Positions 11,704-20,790 of a stretch of DNA of 64,000 bases are shown here, piece after piece. The position numbers were made by a program, and so were the translations under genes. The notes below the pieces were generated by a model. The model saw only the letters and a list, made by a program, of their open reading frames with translations. It had not been told where the DNA came from and made no database searches. Location of the stretch: positions 5,701 through 69,700 of the forward strand of contig JBBQGM010000009.1 in assembly GCA_038322995.1 (NCBI GenBank), read 5' to 3'. Origin of the DNA: QHXQ01 sp038322995 (lineage in GTDB: Bacteria > Acidobacteriota > Blastocatellia > Pyrinomonadales > Pyrinomonadaceae). How positions within the stretch are numbered: the stretch's first letter is position 1; each line of letters starts with the position of its first letter.

Positions 11704-13791
11704 ATGCGTGTGTGGCGAATCCGAATCGTAGCTACTATGTGTCTGTTGTTGGCGCTGGCGGTGGCGCTCGTGACGGGGCGGCCGGGTCAGGCGGCGCTTG
11801 CGCCGACCGGCGATCAGACATTGAAGCCGGCCGAAATGCACGGCTTCAATGTCACCAATCTTGATCGCAGCGCGAATGCCTGTCAGGATTTTAACCAGTT
11901 CGCCAATGGCGGTTGGGTCGCGCAAAATCCCGTGCCCGCCGCTTACGCGCGTTGGGGCAAGTTTGAAGAGTTGGCGCAGAAGAATCAACTGGTGCTGCGC
12001 GAGATACTCGAAGCGGCGGCGAACAACAAACTGGCCAAGCCGAACAGTCTCGAACGCAAGGTCGGCGACTTCTATGGTAGTTGTATGGACGAGGCCAAGA
12101 TCGACGCCGAGGGCAGCAAGCCGCTTGCGCCGGAGTTTCAACGCATCGTCGCGATTAGCGACATGAACGGCTTGCAGGATCAGATCGCGCGCATGCACAA
12201 CTACGGCCTGCGCGGCGTGTTCGGCTTCGGCGCGGCGCAGGATTTTAAGAAATCCACGGACGTGATCGCGCAAACCGTACAGGGCGGCATCGGCTTGCCC
12301 GACCGCGACTATTATACGAAGGACGATGAACGCTCGAAGACGATCCGCGACGAGTACGTCAAGCACGTTGCCAAGATGTTCGAGTTGACGGGCGATGCGA
12401 GCGCGACGGCGGCTGACGAAGCGAAGACCGTCTTCGACATTGAGAAGCATCTGGCCGAAGTTTCCAAGACGCGCATCGAGCGGCGCGATCCGGCGGGGAA
12501 TTATCATAAGCTGCCGGTGGCGGAGTTGCGCGAATTGACGCCGCACTTCGATTGGGCGCGCTATCTGACTGCGCGGGCCATCCCAAAGGTGGCAGTGGTC
12601 AACGTCGGGCAACCGGATTTCTTCAAGGCGCTTGATAAGTTGCTCGTGGCTGTGCCGCTTGTGGACTGGAAAGTCTATCTGCGCTGGCAAGTGCTTAACT
12701 CGACCGCCGCTTATCTGTCCGCGCCGTTCGTGCAGGAAGATTTCAATTTTAACGGGCGGGTGTTGAGCGGCACAAAGGAGTTGCAGCCGCGTTGGAAGCG
12801 TTGCGTCGAAGGGACGGACGCGGTCTTGGGCGAAGCGGTCGGCGAATTCTACGTGAAAAAGACTTTCACGCCGCAGGCTAAAGCGCGGGCGCAGCAAATG
12901 GTGCTGAACCTGATCGCCGCGTTGCGCGAAGACTTAACGACATTGCCGTGGATGAGCGAGGTAACGCGCCAGCGCGCAACCGCCAAGCTTGAAGCCTTCA
13001 CGCGCAAGATCGGCTATCCCGATAAGTGGCGCAACTACGAGGCGCTGTCGATTAGTCGCGACGCTTATCTCGACAACATCCGGCGTGGCTCGGAGTTTGA
13101 ATTGCGCCGCAACCTCGGCAAGATCGGGCAGCCCGTTGATCACGCTGAGTGGGGCATGACACCGCCGACGGTAAACGCTTATTACAATCCATCGCTGAAC
13201 GAGATCGTCTTCCCGGCCGGCATCATGCAGCCGCCATTTTACGATCCGCTCGCCGACGATGCGCTCAACTACGGCGGCATGGGCGCGGTGATCGGCCACG
13301 AGATGTCGCATGGCTTCGACGATCAAGGCGCACGCTTCGACGCCGAAGGCAATCTCGTCGATTGGTGGACGCCCGTTGACTTCAAGAATTTCAAGGAACG
13401 GACGGATTGCGTCGTGCAGCAGTTCGACAACTACGAGGCTGAGCCGGGCCTACATCTACAGGGCAAACTCGTCGTCGGCGAGAGCGTGGCCGATCTCGGC
13501 GGGTTGACACTCGCTTACAAAGCGTTTCAAAAGTCGCAAGCGGGCAAACCAGCGAAACCGATTGATGGGTTCACACCGGAGCAACGCTTCTTCCTGGGCT
13601 GGGCACAGGTTTGGGCCAGCAGTATCAGACCGGAAGAGGCGCGGCGCAGAGTCGTGACTGATCCGCACCCGCTCGCACGCTTCCGCGTGAACGGGCCGCT
13701 CTCGAACATGGCGCAGTTCGCCACTGCCTTCCAGTGTAAGGAGGGCGATTCGATGGTGCGCCCGCCGGATAAGCGTTGCCAGATTTGGTAA
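11704..13791 (+). CDS. M13 family zinc metallopeptidase (neprilysin-like)
   Basis: Secreted zinc endopeptidase or oligopeptidase of 695 residues. It has an N-terminal signal-like segment (IVATMCLLLALAVALVTG). The M13 signatures are complete: NAYYNPSLNEIVFPAGI, the zinc motif HEMSH at residues 532-536 within IGHEMSHGFDDQGARF, the third ligand region GESVADLGGLTLAY, and the C-terminal WASSIRPEE, DPHPLARFRVNGPLSN and CQIW ending. The length is as expected for a full M13 enzyme, so it should be active. A GAGG lies about 12 bases before ATG 11704. A large open frame on the opposite strand (11521-12897) is a shadow of this gene. Confidence 0.93.
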   Translation: MRVWRIRIVATMCLLLALAVALVTGRPGQAALAPTGDQTLKPAEMHGFNVTNLDRSANACQDFNQFANGGWVAQNPVPAAYARWGKFEELAQKNQLVLREILEAAANNKLAKPNSLERKVGDFYGSCMDEAKIDAEGSKPLAPEFQRIVAISDMNGLQDQIARMHNYGLRGVFGFGAAQDFKKSTDVIAQTVQGGIGLPDRDYYTKDDERSKTIRDEYVKHVAKMFELTGDASATAADEAKTVFDIEKHLAEVSKTRIERRDPAGNYHKLPVAELRELTPHFDWARYLTARAIPKVAVVNVGQPDFFKALDKLLVAVPLVDWKVYLRWQVLNSTAAYLSAPFVQEDFNFNGRVLSGTKELQPRWKRCVEGTDAVLGEAVGEFYVKKTFTPQAKARAQQMVLNLIAALREDLTTLPWMSEVTRQRATAKLEAFTRKIGYPDKWRNYEALSISRDAYLDNIRRGSEFELRRNLGKIGQPVDHAEWGMTPPTVNAYYNPSLNEIVFPAGIMQPPFYDPLADDALNYGGMGAVIGHEMSHGFDDQGARFDAEGNLVDWWTPVDFKNFKERTDCVVQQFDNYEAEPGLHLQGKLVVGESVADLGGLTLAYKAFQKSQAGKPAKPIDGFTPEQRFFLGWAQVWASSIRPEEARRRVVTDPHPLARFRVNGPLSNMAQFATAFQCKEGDSMVRPPDKRCQIW

Positions 13792-13799
13792 GGGGCAAT

Positions 13800-13853
13800 T
13801 AACACGCGCGGAGGGCACAGAGACCTAAGTCCCTGCGCCCTCCGCGTGCGTTA
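13800..13853. terminator. Long hairpin between the convergent M13 and PilZ genes
   Basis: Bases 13800-13824 and 13829-13853 pair at 21 of 25 positions around a 4-base CTAA loop. The 10-bp core CGCGGAGGGC with GCCCTCCGCG is perfect. It begins 9 bases after the M13 stop and ends 13 bases before the PilZ stop, so it is placed to end both transcripts. The sequence around GGAGGGCACAGAGAC resembles bases near 6466, suggesting a dispersed repeat. Confidence 0.5.
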
Positions 13854-13865
13854 GTGTTGCGCGCC

Positions 13866-14201
13866 TTAAACTTCGCGCCGCGTCTCGTCGGCTACTTGTT
13901 TGTGATAATGCGCGACGAGTGATTCCAGCGTCAGTTGATCTTCAATCGTCAACTCTGAGAACATCACGCCGAAGCCGACCTCCGGCATGTGATAGCGCAC
14001 TTCGGCGCGCAAGGCCCGCTCGCCTGGCAGACCCAACCGCAAGAAGATCTCCTGTCCCATAGCGGCCTCGTCGGCGGTCTGCACAAAACAACCGCCGACG
14101 GAGAAACTCGTCAGCCGCGCTTGTTGCACACAAGCAATCGTGAAACCCCAGTCGATAAAGAGTGAGACGCGCACGCGCTCATGCCTTCTTTTCTCGGTCA
14201 T
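13866..14201 (-). CDS. PilZ domain protein
   Basis: About 111 residues, consisting almost only of a PilZ domain. The N-terminal Arg-rich patch (EKRRHERVRV) corresponds to the RxxxR cyclic-di-GMP switch, followed by TSFSVGGCFVQT in place of the usual D/NxSxxG motif, and the barrel strands RAEVRYHMPEVGFGVMF. The loss of the first Asp/Asn in the second motif may weaken ligand binding. ATG 14201 is preferred because GGAG is 5 bases upstream; the frame runs on to 14246. It may act as receptor for the GGDEF-EAL protein encoded nearby, which is inference. Confidence 0.82.
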   Translation of the reverse strand: MTEKRRHERVRVSLFIDWGFTIACVQQARLTSFSVGGCFVQTADEAAMGQEIFLRLGLPGERALRAEVRYHMPEVGFGVMFSELTIEDQLTLESLVAHYHKQVADETRREV

Positions 14202-14422
14202 AATGTCTCCGCCACTTTTCCCCGCACAGACCTGCCAGGGGGACAATCTAATGGCCAGCTAGGATGGTAAGGAATAGGACGAACTCAATACGTTACGTCT
14301 TTCATGCCGGTTTCAATCATACACGTAAGCACACACCCTGTCCTACGATGGCCGCTATTCGGGCGGGCCTAATTCCAGCCGGCGGGGCGGAGATAAGCGC
14401 GCAGAAATCCGGCGCGGTGTTG

Positions 14423-14428
14423 TAATAT
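14423..14428 (+). promoter_or_regulatory. Possible -10 box of a leaderless transcript
   Basis: TAATAT is preceded by TG and ends 8 bases before the ATG at 14437. With usual spacing, transcription would start at or next to the ATG, and no ribosome site is present. No clear -35 box was found. Confidence 0.3.
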
Positions 14429-14436
14429 CGCCGTCT

Positions 14437-15228
14437 ATGAAAACTCAGTCAACGTTCCATCGCCGGTCTCTGCTCGCCGTTGTTCTATTATGTGTGCAAC
14501 TCTGCGCTTGCTCAACCGGGCCGGCACCATCTGATGCGGCGAGCGCCCGCGCCACACCAGATCCCGCGCTCTTACAACAGGCCGACGAATGCTATGCGCA
14601 ACGCGCCGAGCTTGATCGCGTTCGGGCCGGTATCACATTGCTTAAACGCGCACGTGCCGTCGCGCCCGCAGATTATGAAGCGGCGTGGCGCATGGCGCGT
14701 CTCGATTACACGTTGGGCGATCAGTCGAAAGACGCCAAGGAGCGCGAGAGCGCGTTTCGTGAGGGCATTGAAGCGGGCGAGACGGCGGTGCGCGCGGCGG
14801 CCGATAAACCGGAAAGCCACTTCTGGCTCGGCGCGAATTATGGCGGCTACGCTGAGACGCAAGGCGCGTTGTCCGGTTTATCTTCAACCGACAAAATCCG
14901 GCGTGAGATAGAAGCGGCGCAAAAACTCGATCCGGGCTTCTATGGCGGCACCACCTACATGGTCTTAGGCCGGCTCGACCTCGAAGTGCCGGGCTGGTTA
15001 GGCGGCGACCGTCAGCGGGCGCTGGCCACCTTGGAGCAAGGGTTGCAATACGGCTCCGAAAATTCGCTGCTCCGCTTACAACTAGCGAAAGCATATTTAG
15101 CCAACAAGCGGCCCGCGGACGCCCGCGTCCAGTTGAACTATATCCTTGCGATGAAGCCTGATCCCGAATACCTGCCGGAATACAAAGAGTGTGTGAGCGA
15201 AGCGCGCGAGCTATTGCAGAAGCATTGA
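14437..15228 (+). CDS. TPR lipoprotein, TRAP-transporter TatT-like
   Basis: Predicted outer lipoprotein of 263 residues. A type II signal peptide is visible: charged MKTQSTFHRR, hydrophobic LLAVVLLCVQLC, then the lipobox LCAC with Cys about 25. The mature part is helical with tetratricopeptide-like pairs (AAWRMARLDYTLGDQ, SHFWLGANYGGYAETQGALS, GGTTYMVLGRLDLEVPGWLG, LLRLQLAKAYLANKRPADA). The GANYGGYAE block, the PGWLGGD segment and the overall layout resemble the TatT family of TPR proteins associated with TRAP transporters. No TRAP transporter is in the window, so the ligand is unknown. A -10-like box lies directly upstream of the ATG. Confidence 0.72.
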   Translation: MKTQSTFHRRSLLAVVLLCVQLCACSTGPAPSDAASARATPDPALLQQADECYAQRAELDRVRAGITLLKRARAVAPADYEAAWRMARLDYTLGDQSKDAKERESAFREGIEAGETAVRAAADKPESHFWLGANYGGYAETQGALSGLSSTDKIRREIEAAQKLDPGFYGGTTYMVLGRLDLEVPGWLGGDRQRALATLEQGLQYGSENSLLRLQLAKAYLANKRPADARVQLNYILAMKPDPEYLPEYKECVSEARELLQKH

Positions 15229-15286
15229 GCTGGCCCAATAAATGCAGCGCCGCCAAGCGGCTTTTTCGTGACCGGCGGAGGCACGC

Positions 15287-16504
15287 ATGAGTGTGCGCGG
15301 CGGCGCGGAGCAAGGCGGGCGCGGGCGGGCGCTTGTCCTGTTGTCACTCGCGGAATTGCTCTGTATGTCGCTGTGGTTCAGCGCAGCGGCGGTTGGGCCG
15401 GTGTTGCAGCGCGAGTGGCGCTTGACCACAACGCAGACCGGTTGGCTCACGCTCGCCGTGCAATTTGGCTTCGTCGCGGGCACGCTCATCAGCGCGCTGC
15501 TCAACTTGCCGGACGTATTGCGCGCGCGGCGTTTGTTTGCCGGCGCGGCCGTGCTGGGCGCACTGACGAACGCGCTTTTCGGCTTAGCTGCCACAGAACT
15601 GCGCACGGGTCTGCTGCTACGTTTTCTAACCGGTCTTTGTCTGGCGGGCGTCTATCCGCCGGGTATGAAGTTGATGGCGACGTGGTGGCGGCGTGGGCGC
15701 GGCATGGCGCTCGGCGTGCTCGTCGGCGCGCTCACGCTGGGCAAAGCTTCGCCCTATCTGGTTAACGCGGTGGGCAGCGCCGACTGGCGCATGAATGTGC
15801 TGTTCGTCTCTGTCCTCGCGGTCGTGGGCGGCCTGCTCGTGTTGCTGTTCGTCGGCGACGGCCCATATACGACGCCAACTGTGCCGTTTGATTTGGCGCA
15901 GGTCACACAGGTCGTGCGCAATCGTGGCGTGCGACTCGCCAACTTTGGCTACTTCGGCCACATGTGGGAGTTATATGCGATGTGGACATGGACGCCGGTG
16001 ATGTTGCGCGCGAGTTTGCAAGGCCGCGCGCCGGCGTGGGCGGAGTGGGCTGCGTTTCTGGTGATCGGCGCGGGCGCGGTCGGTTGTGTCGCGGGTGGGC
16101 TGCTCGCGGATCGTGTCGGGCGCACGCTCGTCACGTCGTGGGCGATGGGTGTAAGCGGCGCATGTTGTCTGCTCGTTGGTTTATTATTTCAGGCCAGTCC
16201 GTGGTTACTACTGCCGCTCATGCTCGTCTGGGGCGCGGCGGTCGTGGCAGACTCGGCGCAGTTCTCAAGTTGCGTAACCGAACTCGGGGATCCGCGCTAC
16301 ATGGGCACGGCCTTGACGTTGCAAACGTGCCTCGGCTTCCTGTTGACGATTGTTTCGATCAATCTCATCCCCTTGCTCGTCGCCCGCACGGGTTGGCGCT
16401 ACGCCTTCGCCGCGCTCGCGCCCGGCCCCTTTCTTGGCATCTACGCGATGCTGCGCCTGCGGCGCTTGCCCGAAGCCGCGCGGATTGCGCAGGGGCGGCG
16501 TTGA
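15287..16504 (+). CDS. Major facilitator superfamily transporter
   Basis: Integral membrane transporter of 405 residues with about 12 hydrophobic segments. MFS landmarks: a first-helix motif LAELLCMSLWFSAAAVGP, a motif-A-like loop after TM2, the conserved RFLTGLCLAGVYPPGMKLMA of TM4 and a second motif-A-like loop GGLLADRVGRTLV between the halves. The R(F/L)xTG in TM4 and WWRRGRGMALG afterwards resemble cyanate/nitrate or CynX-like transporters, but the substrate cannot be assigned. It follows the TatT-like gene by 58 bases and may share its transcript. The C-terminus is cytoplasmic and basic. Confidence 0.85.
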   Translation: MSVRGGAEQGGRGRALVLLSLAELLCMSLWFSAAAVGPVLQREWRLTTTQTGWLTLAVQFGFVAGTLISALLNLPDVLRARRLFAGAAVLGALTNALFGLAATELRTGLLLRFLTGLCLAGVYPPGMKLMATWWRRGRGMALGVLVGALTLGKASPYLVNAVGSADWRMNVLFVSVLAVVGGLLVLLFVGDGPYTTPTVPFDLAQVTQVVRNRGVRLANFGYFGHMWELYAMWTWTPVMLRASLQGRAPAWAEWAAFLVIGAGAVGCVAGGLLADRVGRTLVTSWAMGVSGACCLLVGLLFQASPWLLLPLMLVWGAAVVADSAQFSSCVTELGDPRYMGTALTLQTCLGFLLTIVSINLIPLLVARTGWRYAFAALAPGPFLGIYAMLRLRRLPEAARIAQGRR

Positions 16505-16618
16505 TTAACAACAGGCGGATGCCAATTAGCCACCAACCTGCGGAAGGGGTCGCGTTAGGCACAACCACCAACCTTGAACTAGCGGCGCGTTTGCCGGCAG
16601 CAATGGAGGAGCCGGAGG

Positions 16619-16906
16619 ATGCAGAATGAGGCAGCAAATATCAACCGTTGGTTACTTTGCGGGTTGGCCGCGTGGTGGGTTTTGTTGTTACCCGCGCACG
16701 CCGAGCGTTTGCCCGTTAAGCTTTACACATCGGCGGATGGCTTGGGCAGCACTTTCGTGGACTACATCATGCGCGATTCGCGCGGCTTCATCTGGCTCTG
16801 CACGCGCGATGGGTTGAGCCGGTTTGATGGAGCGCAGTTCGTCACCCTACCACCTCGGCCACAAACGCTCGCCACCGGGCCTTGTGACTATATCTACGAA
16901 ATGCGT
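16619..16906 (+). pseudogene. 5' fragment of a two-component propeller sensor gene
   Basis: The frame opens with GGAGGA 8 bases before ATG 16619 and encodes a signal peptide (WLLCGLAAWWVLLLPAHA), then LPVKLYTSADGLGSTFVDYI and RDSRGFIWLCTRDGLSRFDG, the first repeat of the periplasmic two-component propeller (Reg_prop) found in large hybrid histidine kinases. After about residue 76 similarity stops and the frame simply runs antisense through the thioesterase gene to 17134. A complete protein of this family is normally many hundreds of residues. This is a 5' remnant left by a deletion or recombination; translation of a short product cannot be excluded. Confidence 0.65.
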
Positions 16907-16912
16907 AATAGT

Positions 16913-17374
16913 TTACCAGCGATGATACGCCGGATGGCCGGGCTTGACGGCGACAAATGTGCCGCGACAGGTGGCGCAAGTTTTACCGTGCGCAATGAGG
17001 CGCGCTTCGACGATGGCGCGTTCATCTTGTGCCTCGACGACGGTAGCGATCAGTTCGAGCGGCGCATCGGTCGGCGTTGGACGCAGGAGTTTGATGGCGT
17101 AGTCGGCGGTGACGGTGCAGGGCGGCGCGCTTAGGTCGCTCTGTTGCATCAGGTGATGAGCGGCCGTCCAGTTTGAGTGACAATCGAGCAGCGTGCCGAC
17201 GATGCCGCCGCTCAGGACGCCGGGAAAGGCTTCGTATTGCGGCGCGGGTTGCCACTCGGCCACAACGTCGCCGCCGCGCACGAAGCTGCGGATGTGCAAG
17301 CCCACCGGATTCGCCGGCCCGCAGCCGAAGCAGGCATTATGTGGGGCATACTCTTCCTGTAAACTCTGCGCCAT
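16913..17374 (-). CDS. PaaI-like hotdog-fold thioesterase
   Basis: Predicted acyl-CoA thioesterase of the hotdog fold, 153 residues. An N-terminal HNACFGCGPANPVGLHI block (Cys pair and conserved NPxGL) is followed by the hotdog helix FPGVLSGGIVGTLLDCHSNW with the GG and catalytic Asp position, and strands TADYAIKLLRPTP and ELIATVVEAQ. ATG 17374 is preferred over the longer frame to 17449, because GAGG lies 9 bases before it. The gene abuts the truncated propeller gene and converges on it. Substrate is unknown. Confidence 0.82.
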   Translation of the reverse strand: MAQSLQEEYAPHNACFGCGPANPVGLHIRSFVRGGDVVAEWQPAPQYEAFPGVLSGGIVGTLLDCHSNWTAAHHLMQQSDLSAPPCTVTADYAIKLLRPTPTDAPLELIATVVEAQDERAIVEARLIAHGKTCATCRGTFVAVKPGHPAYHRW

Positions 17375-17590
17375 CGGTTCATCCTCAGCTACAATCGTTA
17401 GGCCAATCTGCGCCGCATCATAGCGCAGCCGTTGGGATTGCGATACCACTTCCCTTCATGGTATTGCTGGCGCTTCGTGTCTATGAAATTGCGCCAGCCG
17501 CCATTTGACGTGCGCGGCCCACTCAGACGAAGATACGCGTTGCTGCCCGCGAGTTTGCCGCTCATGACTCAAGCATGTGAGGTTCGCGTT

Positions 17591-18322
17591 ATGAATTCAA
17601 CTTCGATGTTCAAGCTTCTCATCGGCCTCTGCCTCATGCTCGCTGCGTTCACCGTGCGCGCGCAGGACATTCCCACGCCGCCCCCGGAGGAAGCGCCGCC
17701 CGTGGTTGCGCCCCCGACCGCGAAAAAAGCGAACACGCGCCCGGCCGCGCCCGCCCAACCGGCCGGCGACCCGTTCGATAAAGCGACCGCGACGGAGATG
17801 TCCGGGCAGTGTGTGCTGCTTGAGACCGAAGTGGGCCCGATCCAGTTGGAGATGCTGGCGGATTTCGCGCCCGAAACGGTGCGCAACTTTCTGAATCTTG
17901 TGGCCACCGGCGCGTTCGACACCACCACGTTCAGCCGCGTCGTGCCTGGCTTCGTCGTGCAAGGCGGCAACCTGGCCACGCGCACGAAACTCACGCCGGA
18001 ACTGCAAGAGCGTTCGCGCCGCACAATCTTGGACGAGCCGAACCACGTCGAGCATGTGCGCGGCATCGTCTCGATGGCCCGCCCTGAGACGTCGAACGGC
18101 GCGACCACAAATTTCTTCATCCTCGTCGGCGACGGGGCGCATTTGAACGGCAAGTTCGCGGCCTTCGCGCGCGTCATTAGCGGCATGGATGTGGCCGATG
18201 CGATTAACCACGCAGCGGTGGAAAACGAGAAGCCAGCCAAACCCGTGCGGCTGAAGCGCGCCCTCGTCTTCGGTTGCCCGACGCGCGGCGCGGGTGCCGC
18301 CCCTGTGCCGCCGCAAGAGTAA
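17591..18322 (+). CDS. Secreted cyclophilin-type peptidyl-prolyl isomerase
   Basis: Peptidyl-prolyl cis-trans isomerase of 243 residues, exported by a signal peptide (MFKLLIGLCLMLAAFTVRAQ) and followed by a Pro/Ala-rich spacer. The cyclophilin domain is of the short bacterial type: VGPIQLEMLADFAPETVRNF, FDTTTFSRVVPGFVVQGG (core FSRVVPGFVVQGG) and TNFFILVGDGAHLNGKFAAF. The catalytic Arg in FSRVVPGF is conserved. ATG 17591 has GTGAGG 8 bases upstream; the frame extends to 17432 but the extension looks non-coding. It may help fold the many exported enzymes encoded here. Confidence 0.9.
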   Translation: MNSTSMFKLLIGLCLMLAAFTVRAQDIPTPPPEEAPPVVAPPTAKKANTRPAAPAQPAGDPFDKATATEMSGQCVLLETEVGPIQLEMLADFAPETVRNFLNLVATGAFDTTTFSRVVPGFVVQGGNLATRTKLTPELQERSRRTILDEPNHVEHVRGIVSMARPETSNGATTNFFILVGDGAHLNGKFAAFARVISGMDVADAINHAAVENEKPAKPVRLKRALVFGCPTRGAGAAPVPPQE

Positions 18323-18355
18323 AACAAACAAATTTCCGGAGCATCTTTTCCCATA

Positions 18356-20041
18356 ATGAGTACAGCCCCAAACAAAATCATCTACTCGATGGTCGGCGTC
18401 GGTAAGTATTACGATAAAAAACCCGTCCTGAAAGACATCTACCTCTCTTACTTCTACGGTGCGAAGATCGGCGTCATCGGTCTCAATGGTTCGGGCAAAA
18501 GCTCTTTGCTCAAGATCATCGCGGGCGTGGAGAAAGAGTTCGTCGGCGAGACCGTGCCGTCGCCGGGTTACAGCGTCGGCTATCTCGAACAAGAACCGCG
18601 CCTCGACGAGTCGAAGACCGTACGCGCGGTGGTGGAAGAGGGCGCGCAGGAGACGGTTGAGCTATTAAAAGAGTTCGAGCAGATCAACGAACAGTTTGCG
18701 CAGCCGATGAGCGACGACGAGATGAGCGCGCTCTTGGAACGGCAAGGCACGGTGCAAGAAAAACTCGACGCGGCTGATGCGTGGGACTTGGACAGCCGGC
18801 TTGAGTTGGCGATGGATGCGTTGCGTTGTCCGCCGGGCGAGACGCCCGTGCAAGTGTTGTCGGGCGGCGAACGTCGCCGTGTTGCGCTCTGCCGGCTGTT
18901 ACTGCAAAAACCGGACATCCTGTTGCTCGACGAGCCGACGAACCATTTGGACACCGAATCGGTCGCATGGCTTGAACAACATTTGCAGCAGTACGCGGGC
19001 ACGGTCATCGCCGTCACGCACGACCGTTATTTTCTCGACAACGTCGCGGGCTGGATTCTCGAATTGGATCGCGGCCAGGGCATCCCGTGGCAAGGCAACT
19101 ATTCATCTTGGCTCGAACAAAAGGAGCAGCGGCTTGCGCGCGAAGAGAAGACCGAAGGCGAGCGGCGCAAGACTTTGCAGCGCGAGCTTGAATGGATCAG
19201 GATGACGCCGAAGGCGCGGCACGCCAAATCGAAAGCGCGTATCAACGCTTACGAGGCCTTGGTCTCGCAAGAGAGCGAACGGCGCGCGCAAGAGCTTGAG
19301 ATTTACATTCCGCCGGGGCCGCGCCTTGGTGATGTCGTCATCGAAGCGCAGGGTGTGAGCAAGGCTTTCGGTGAGCGTTTGCTGGTGGACGACATGACGT
19401 TCCAACTGCCGCCCGGCGGCATCGTCGGCATCATCGGCCCGAACGGCGCGGGCAAAACGACGCTCTTCCGGCTGATCACGCAGCAAGCCGAACCCGACAC
19501 GGGCACGATCCGCATTGGCGAGACGGTCAAAATCGCGTATGTAGATCAAAGCCGCGACACACTTGCGCCGGACAAATCAATCTGGGAAGAAATCTCCGAT
19601 GGTCTCGATGTCGTCATGCTCGGCACACGGCAAGTGAACTCGCGCGCTTATGTGTCGCGCTTCAACTTCGGGGGCACGGATCAGCAGAAGAAGGTTGGCA
19701 CACTCTCCGGCGGCGAACGCAACCGCGTCCATCTGGCAAAAGTGTTGAAGGAAGGCGCAAACGTGTTGTTGCTCGACGAGCCGACCAACGATCTTGACAT
19801 CAACACGATGCGCGCCCTTGAAACCGCGCTCGAAAATTTCGCGGGCTGCGCCGTCGTCATCAGTCACGACCGTTGGTTTCTCGACCGCATCGCCACCCAC
19901 ATTCTCGCCTTCGAGGGCGACAGCCGCGTCTACTGGTTCGAGGGTAATTACTCAGAGTATGAAGTCGACCGGCACGCGCGGCTGGGCGCGGCGGCCGATC
20001 AGCCACACCGGATCAAATACCGGCAACTGACGCGGGACTAA
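18356..20041 (+). CDS. ettA: Energy-dependent translational throttle protein EttA (ABC-F ATPase)
   Basis: Cytosolic ABC-F protein that binds the ribosomal E site and gates entry into elongation according to ATP/ADP ratio (known of the family). The 561 residues hold two complete nucleotide-binding domains: Walker A GLNGSGKSS and GPNGAGKTT, signatures VLSGGERRRVALCR and TLSGGERNRVHLAK, and Walker B LLLDEPTNHLD and LLLDEPTNDLD. Length, the arm region between the Walker A and signature of the first domain, and the linker ending PPGPRLGDVV fit EttA better than Uup or YheS. It heads a compact set with the DUF72 and SDR genes (gaps of 3 and 8 bases). Confidence 0.88.
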   Translation: MSTAPNKIIYSMVGVGKYYDKKPVLKDIYLSYFYGAKIGVIGLNGSGKSSLLKIIAGVEKEFVGETVPSPGYSVGYLEQEPRLDESKTVRAVVEEGAQETVELLKEFEQINEQFAQPMSDDEMSALLERQGTVQEKLDAADAWDLDSRLELAMDALRCPPGETPVQVLSGGERRRVALCRLLLQKPDILLLDEPTNHLDTESVAWLEQHLQQYAGTVIAVTHDRYFLDNVAGWILELDRGQGIPWQGNYSSWLEQKEQRLAREEKTEGERRKTLQRELEWIRMTPKARHAKSKARINAYEALVSQESERRAQELEIYIPPGPRLGDVVIEAQGVSKAFGERLLVDDMTFQLPPGGIVGIIGPNGAGKTTLFRLITQQAEPDTGTIRIGETVKIAYVDQSRDTLAPDKSIWEEISDGLDVVMLGTRQVNSRAYVSRFNFGGTDQQKKVGTLSGGERNRVHLAKVLKEGANVLLLDEPTNDLDINTMRALETALENFAGCAVVISHDRWFLDRIATHILAFEGDSRVYWFEGNYSEYEVDRHARLGAAADQPHRIKYRQLTRD

Positions 20042-20044
20042 CCG

Positions 20045-20782
20045 ATGACGGACGGCGCAGGGCGGACGATCAAGACGGGTTGCTGCGGCTTTCGCCTCGC
20101 GCGCACCGAGTACATGCACGAGTTTGCCGCCGTCGAAGTGCAGCAGACCTTTTATCAACCGCCGCGCATCGAGACGCTCGCGCGTTGGCGCGCAGAAGCG
20201 CCACCCGATTTCGAGTTCACGCTTAAAGCGTGGCAACTCGTCACGCATCAAGCGCGCAGCCCGACCTATCGCCGTTTGAAACGTGAGTTGACCGAGCAGG
20301 AACGCGATGAGGCGGGCGCGTTTCGCCCGACGAAGATGGTGCGTGAGGCGTGGGCAGTCACGCTCGCGGCAACCGTGGCGCTTGGTGCAACGCGCGTGCT
20401 GTTTCAATGCCCGGCCAGTTTTACACCTACAACCGCAAACGTCGGCAACCTGCGCAAGTTCTTTACGAAGCTCAAACGCCCGCCTGGTCTGATCTGTCTG
20501 TGGGAGCCGCGCGGCGAGTGGCCGCGCGAGTTGCTCATCGAATTATGCCGCGAGCTTGCGCTCGTCCATGTGGTTGATCCGTTTGCGGCGCGCACGGTCA
20601 CGCCGGAGCAATGTTATTACCGGCTGCATGGGCGCGGCGGTTGGCGTTATCAATATGAGGACGAAGAGTTGGCGGAGTTGTTAGAGATGCTGCCCGATGC
20701 GGGCACGTCCTATATCATGTTCAATAACGTGCGGATGCGTGAAGACGCGGCGCGCTTTCAAGTTTTAGCGCAAGAGGGATAA
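20045..20782 (+). CDS. DUF72 family protein (YecE-like)
   Basis: 245-residue member of the DUF72 family, a TIM-barrel-like group of unknown biochemical role. Visible landmarks are the opening IKTGCCGFRLARTEY, VEVQQTFYQPPRIETLARWR, FEFTLKAWQLVTH, VLFQCPASFTPTTANVGNLR, LIDLCRELALVHVVDPF-like segment and the closing YYRLHGRGGW and YIMFNNVRMREDA. These are the conserved blocks of the family, so the gene appears intact. It starts 3 bases after ettA and is followed 8 bases later by an SDR gene, indicating one transcript; a functional link with EttA is not implied. Confidence 0.85.
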   Translation: MTDGAGRTIKTGCCGFRLARTEYMHEFAAVEVQQTFYQPPRIETLARWRAEAPPDFEFTLKAWQLVTHQARSPTYRRLKRELTEQERDEAGAFRPTKMVREAWAVTLAATVALGATRVLFQCPASFTPTTANVGNLRKFFTKLKRPPGLICLWEPRGEWPRELLIELCRELALVHVVDPFAARTVTPEQCYYRLHGRGGWRYQYEDEELAELLEMLPDAGTSYIMFNNVRMREDAARFQVLAQEG

Positions 20783-20790
20783 GCGAAGAG

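Noticed and set aside
11521..12897. 458-residue minus-strand open frame
   Set aside because: Antisense to the M13 peptidase gene, in which the HEMSH and other motifs are clear; the frame has no family resemblance and is rich in His and Arg as expected for a shadow.
17597..18592. 331-residue minus-strand open frame
   Set aside because: Antisense to cyclophilin and ettA; both have decisive motifs on the plus strand.
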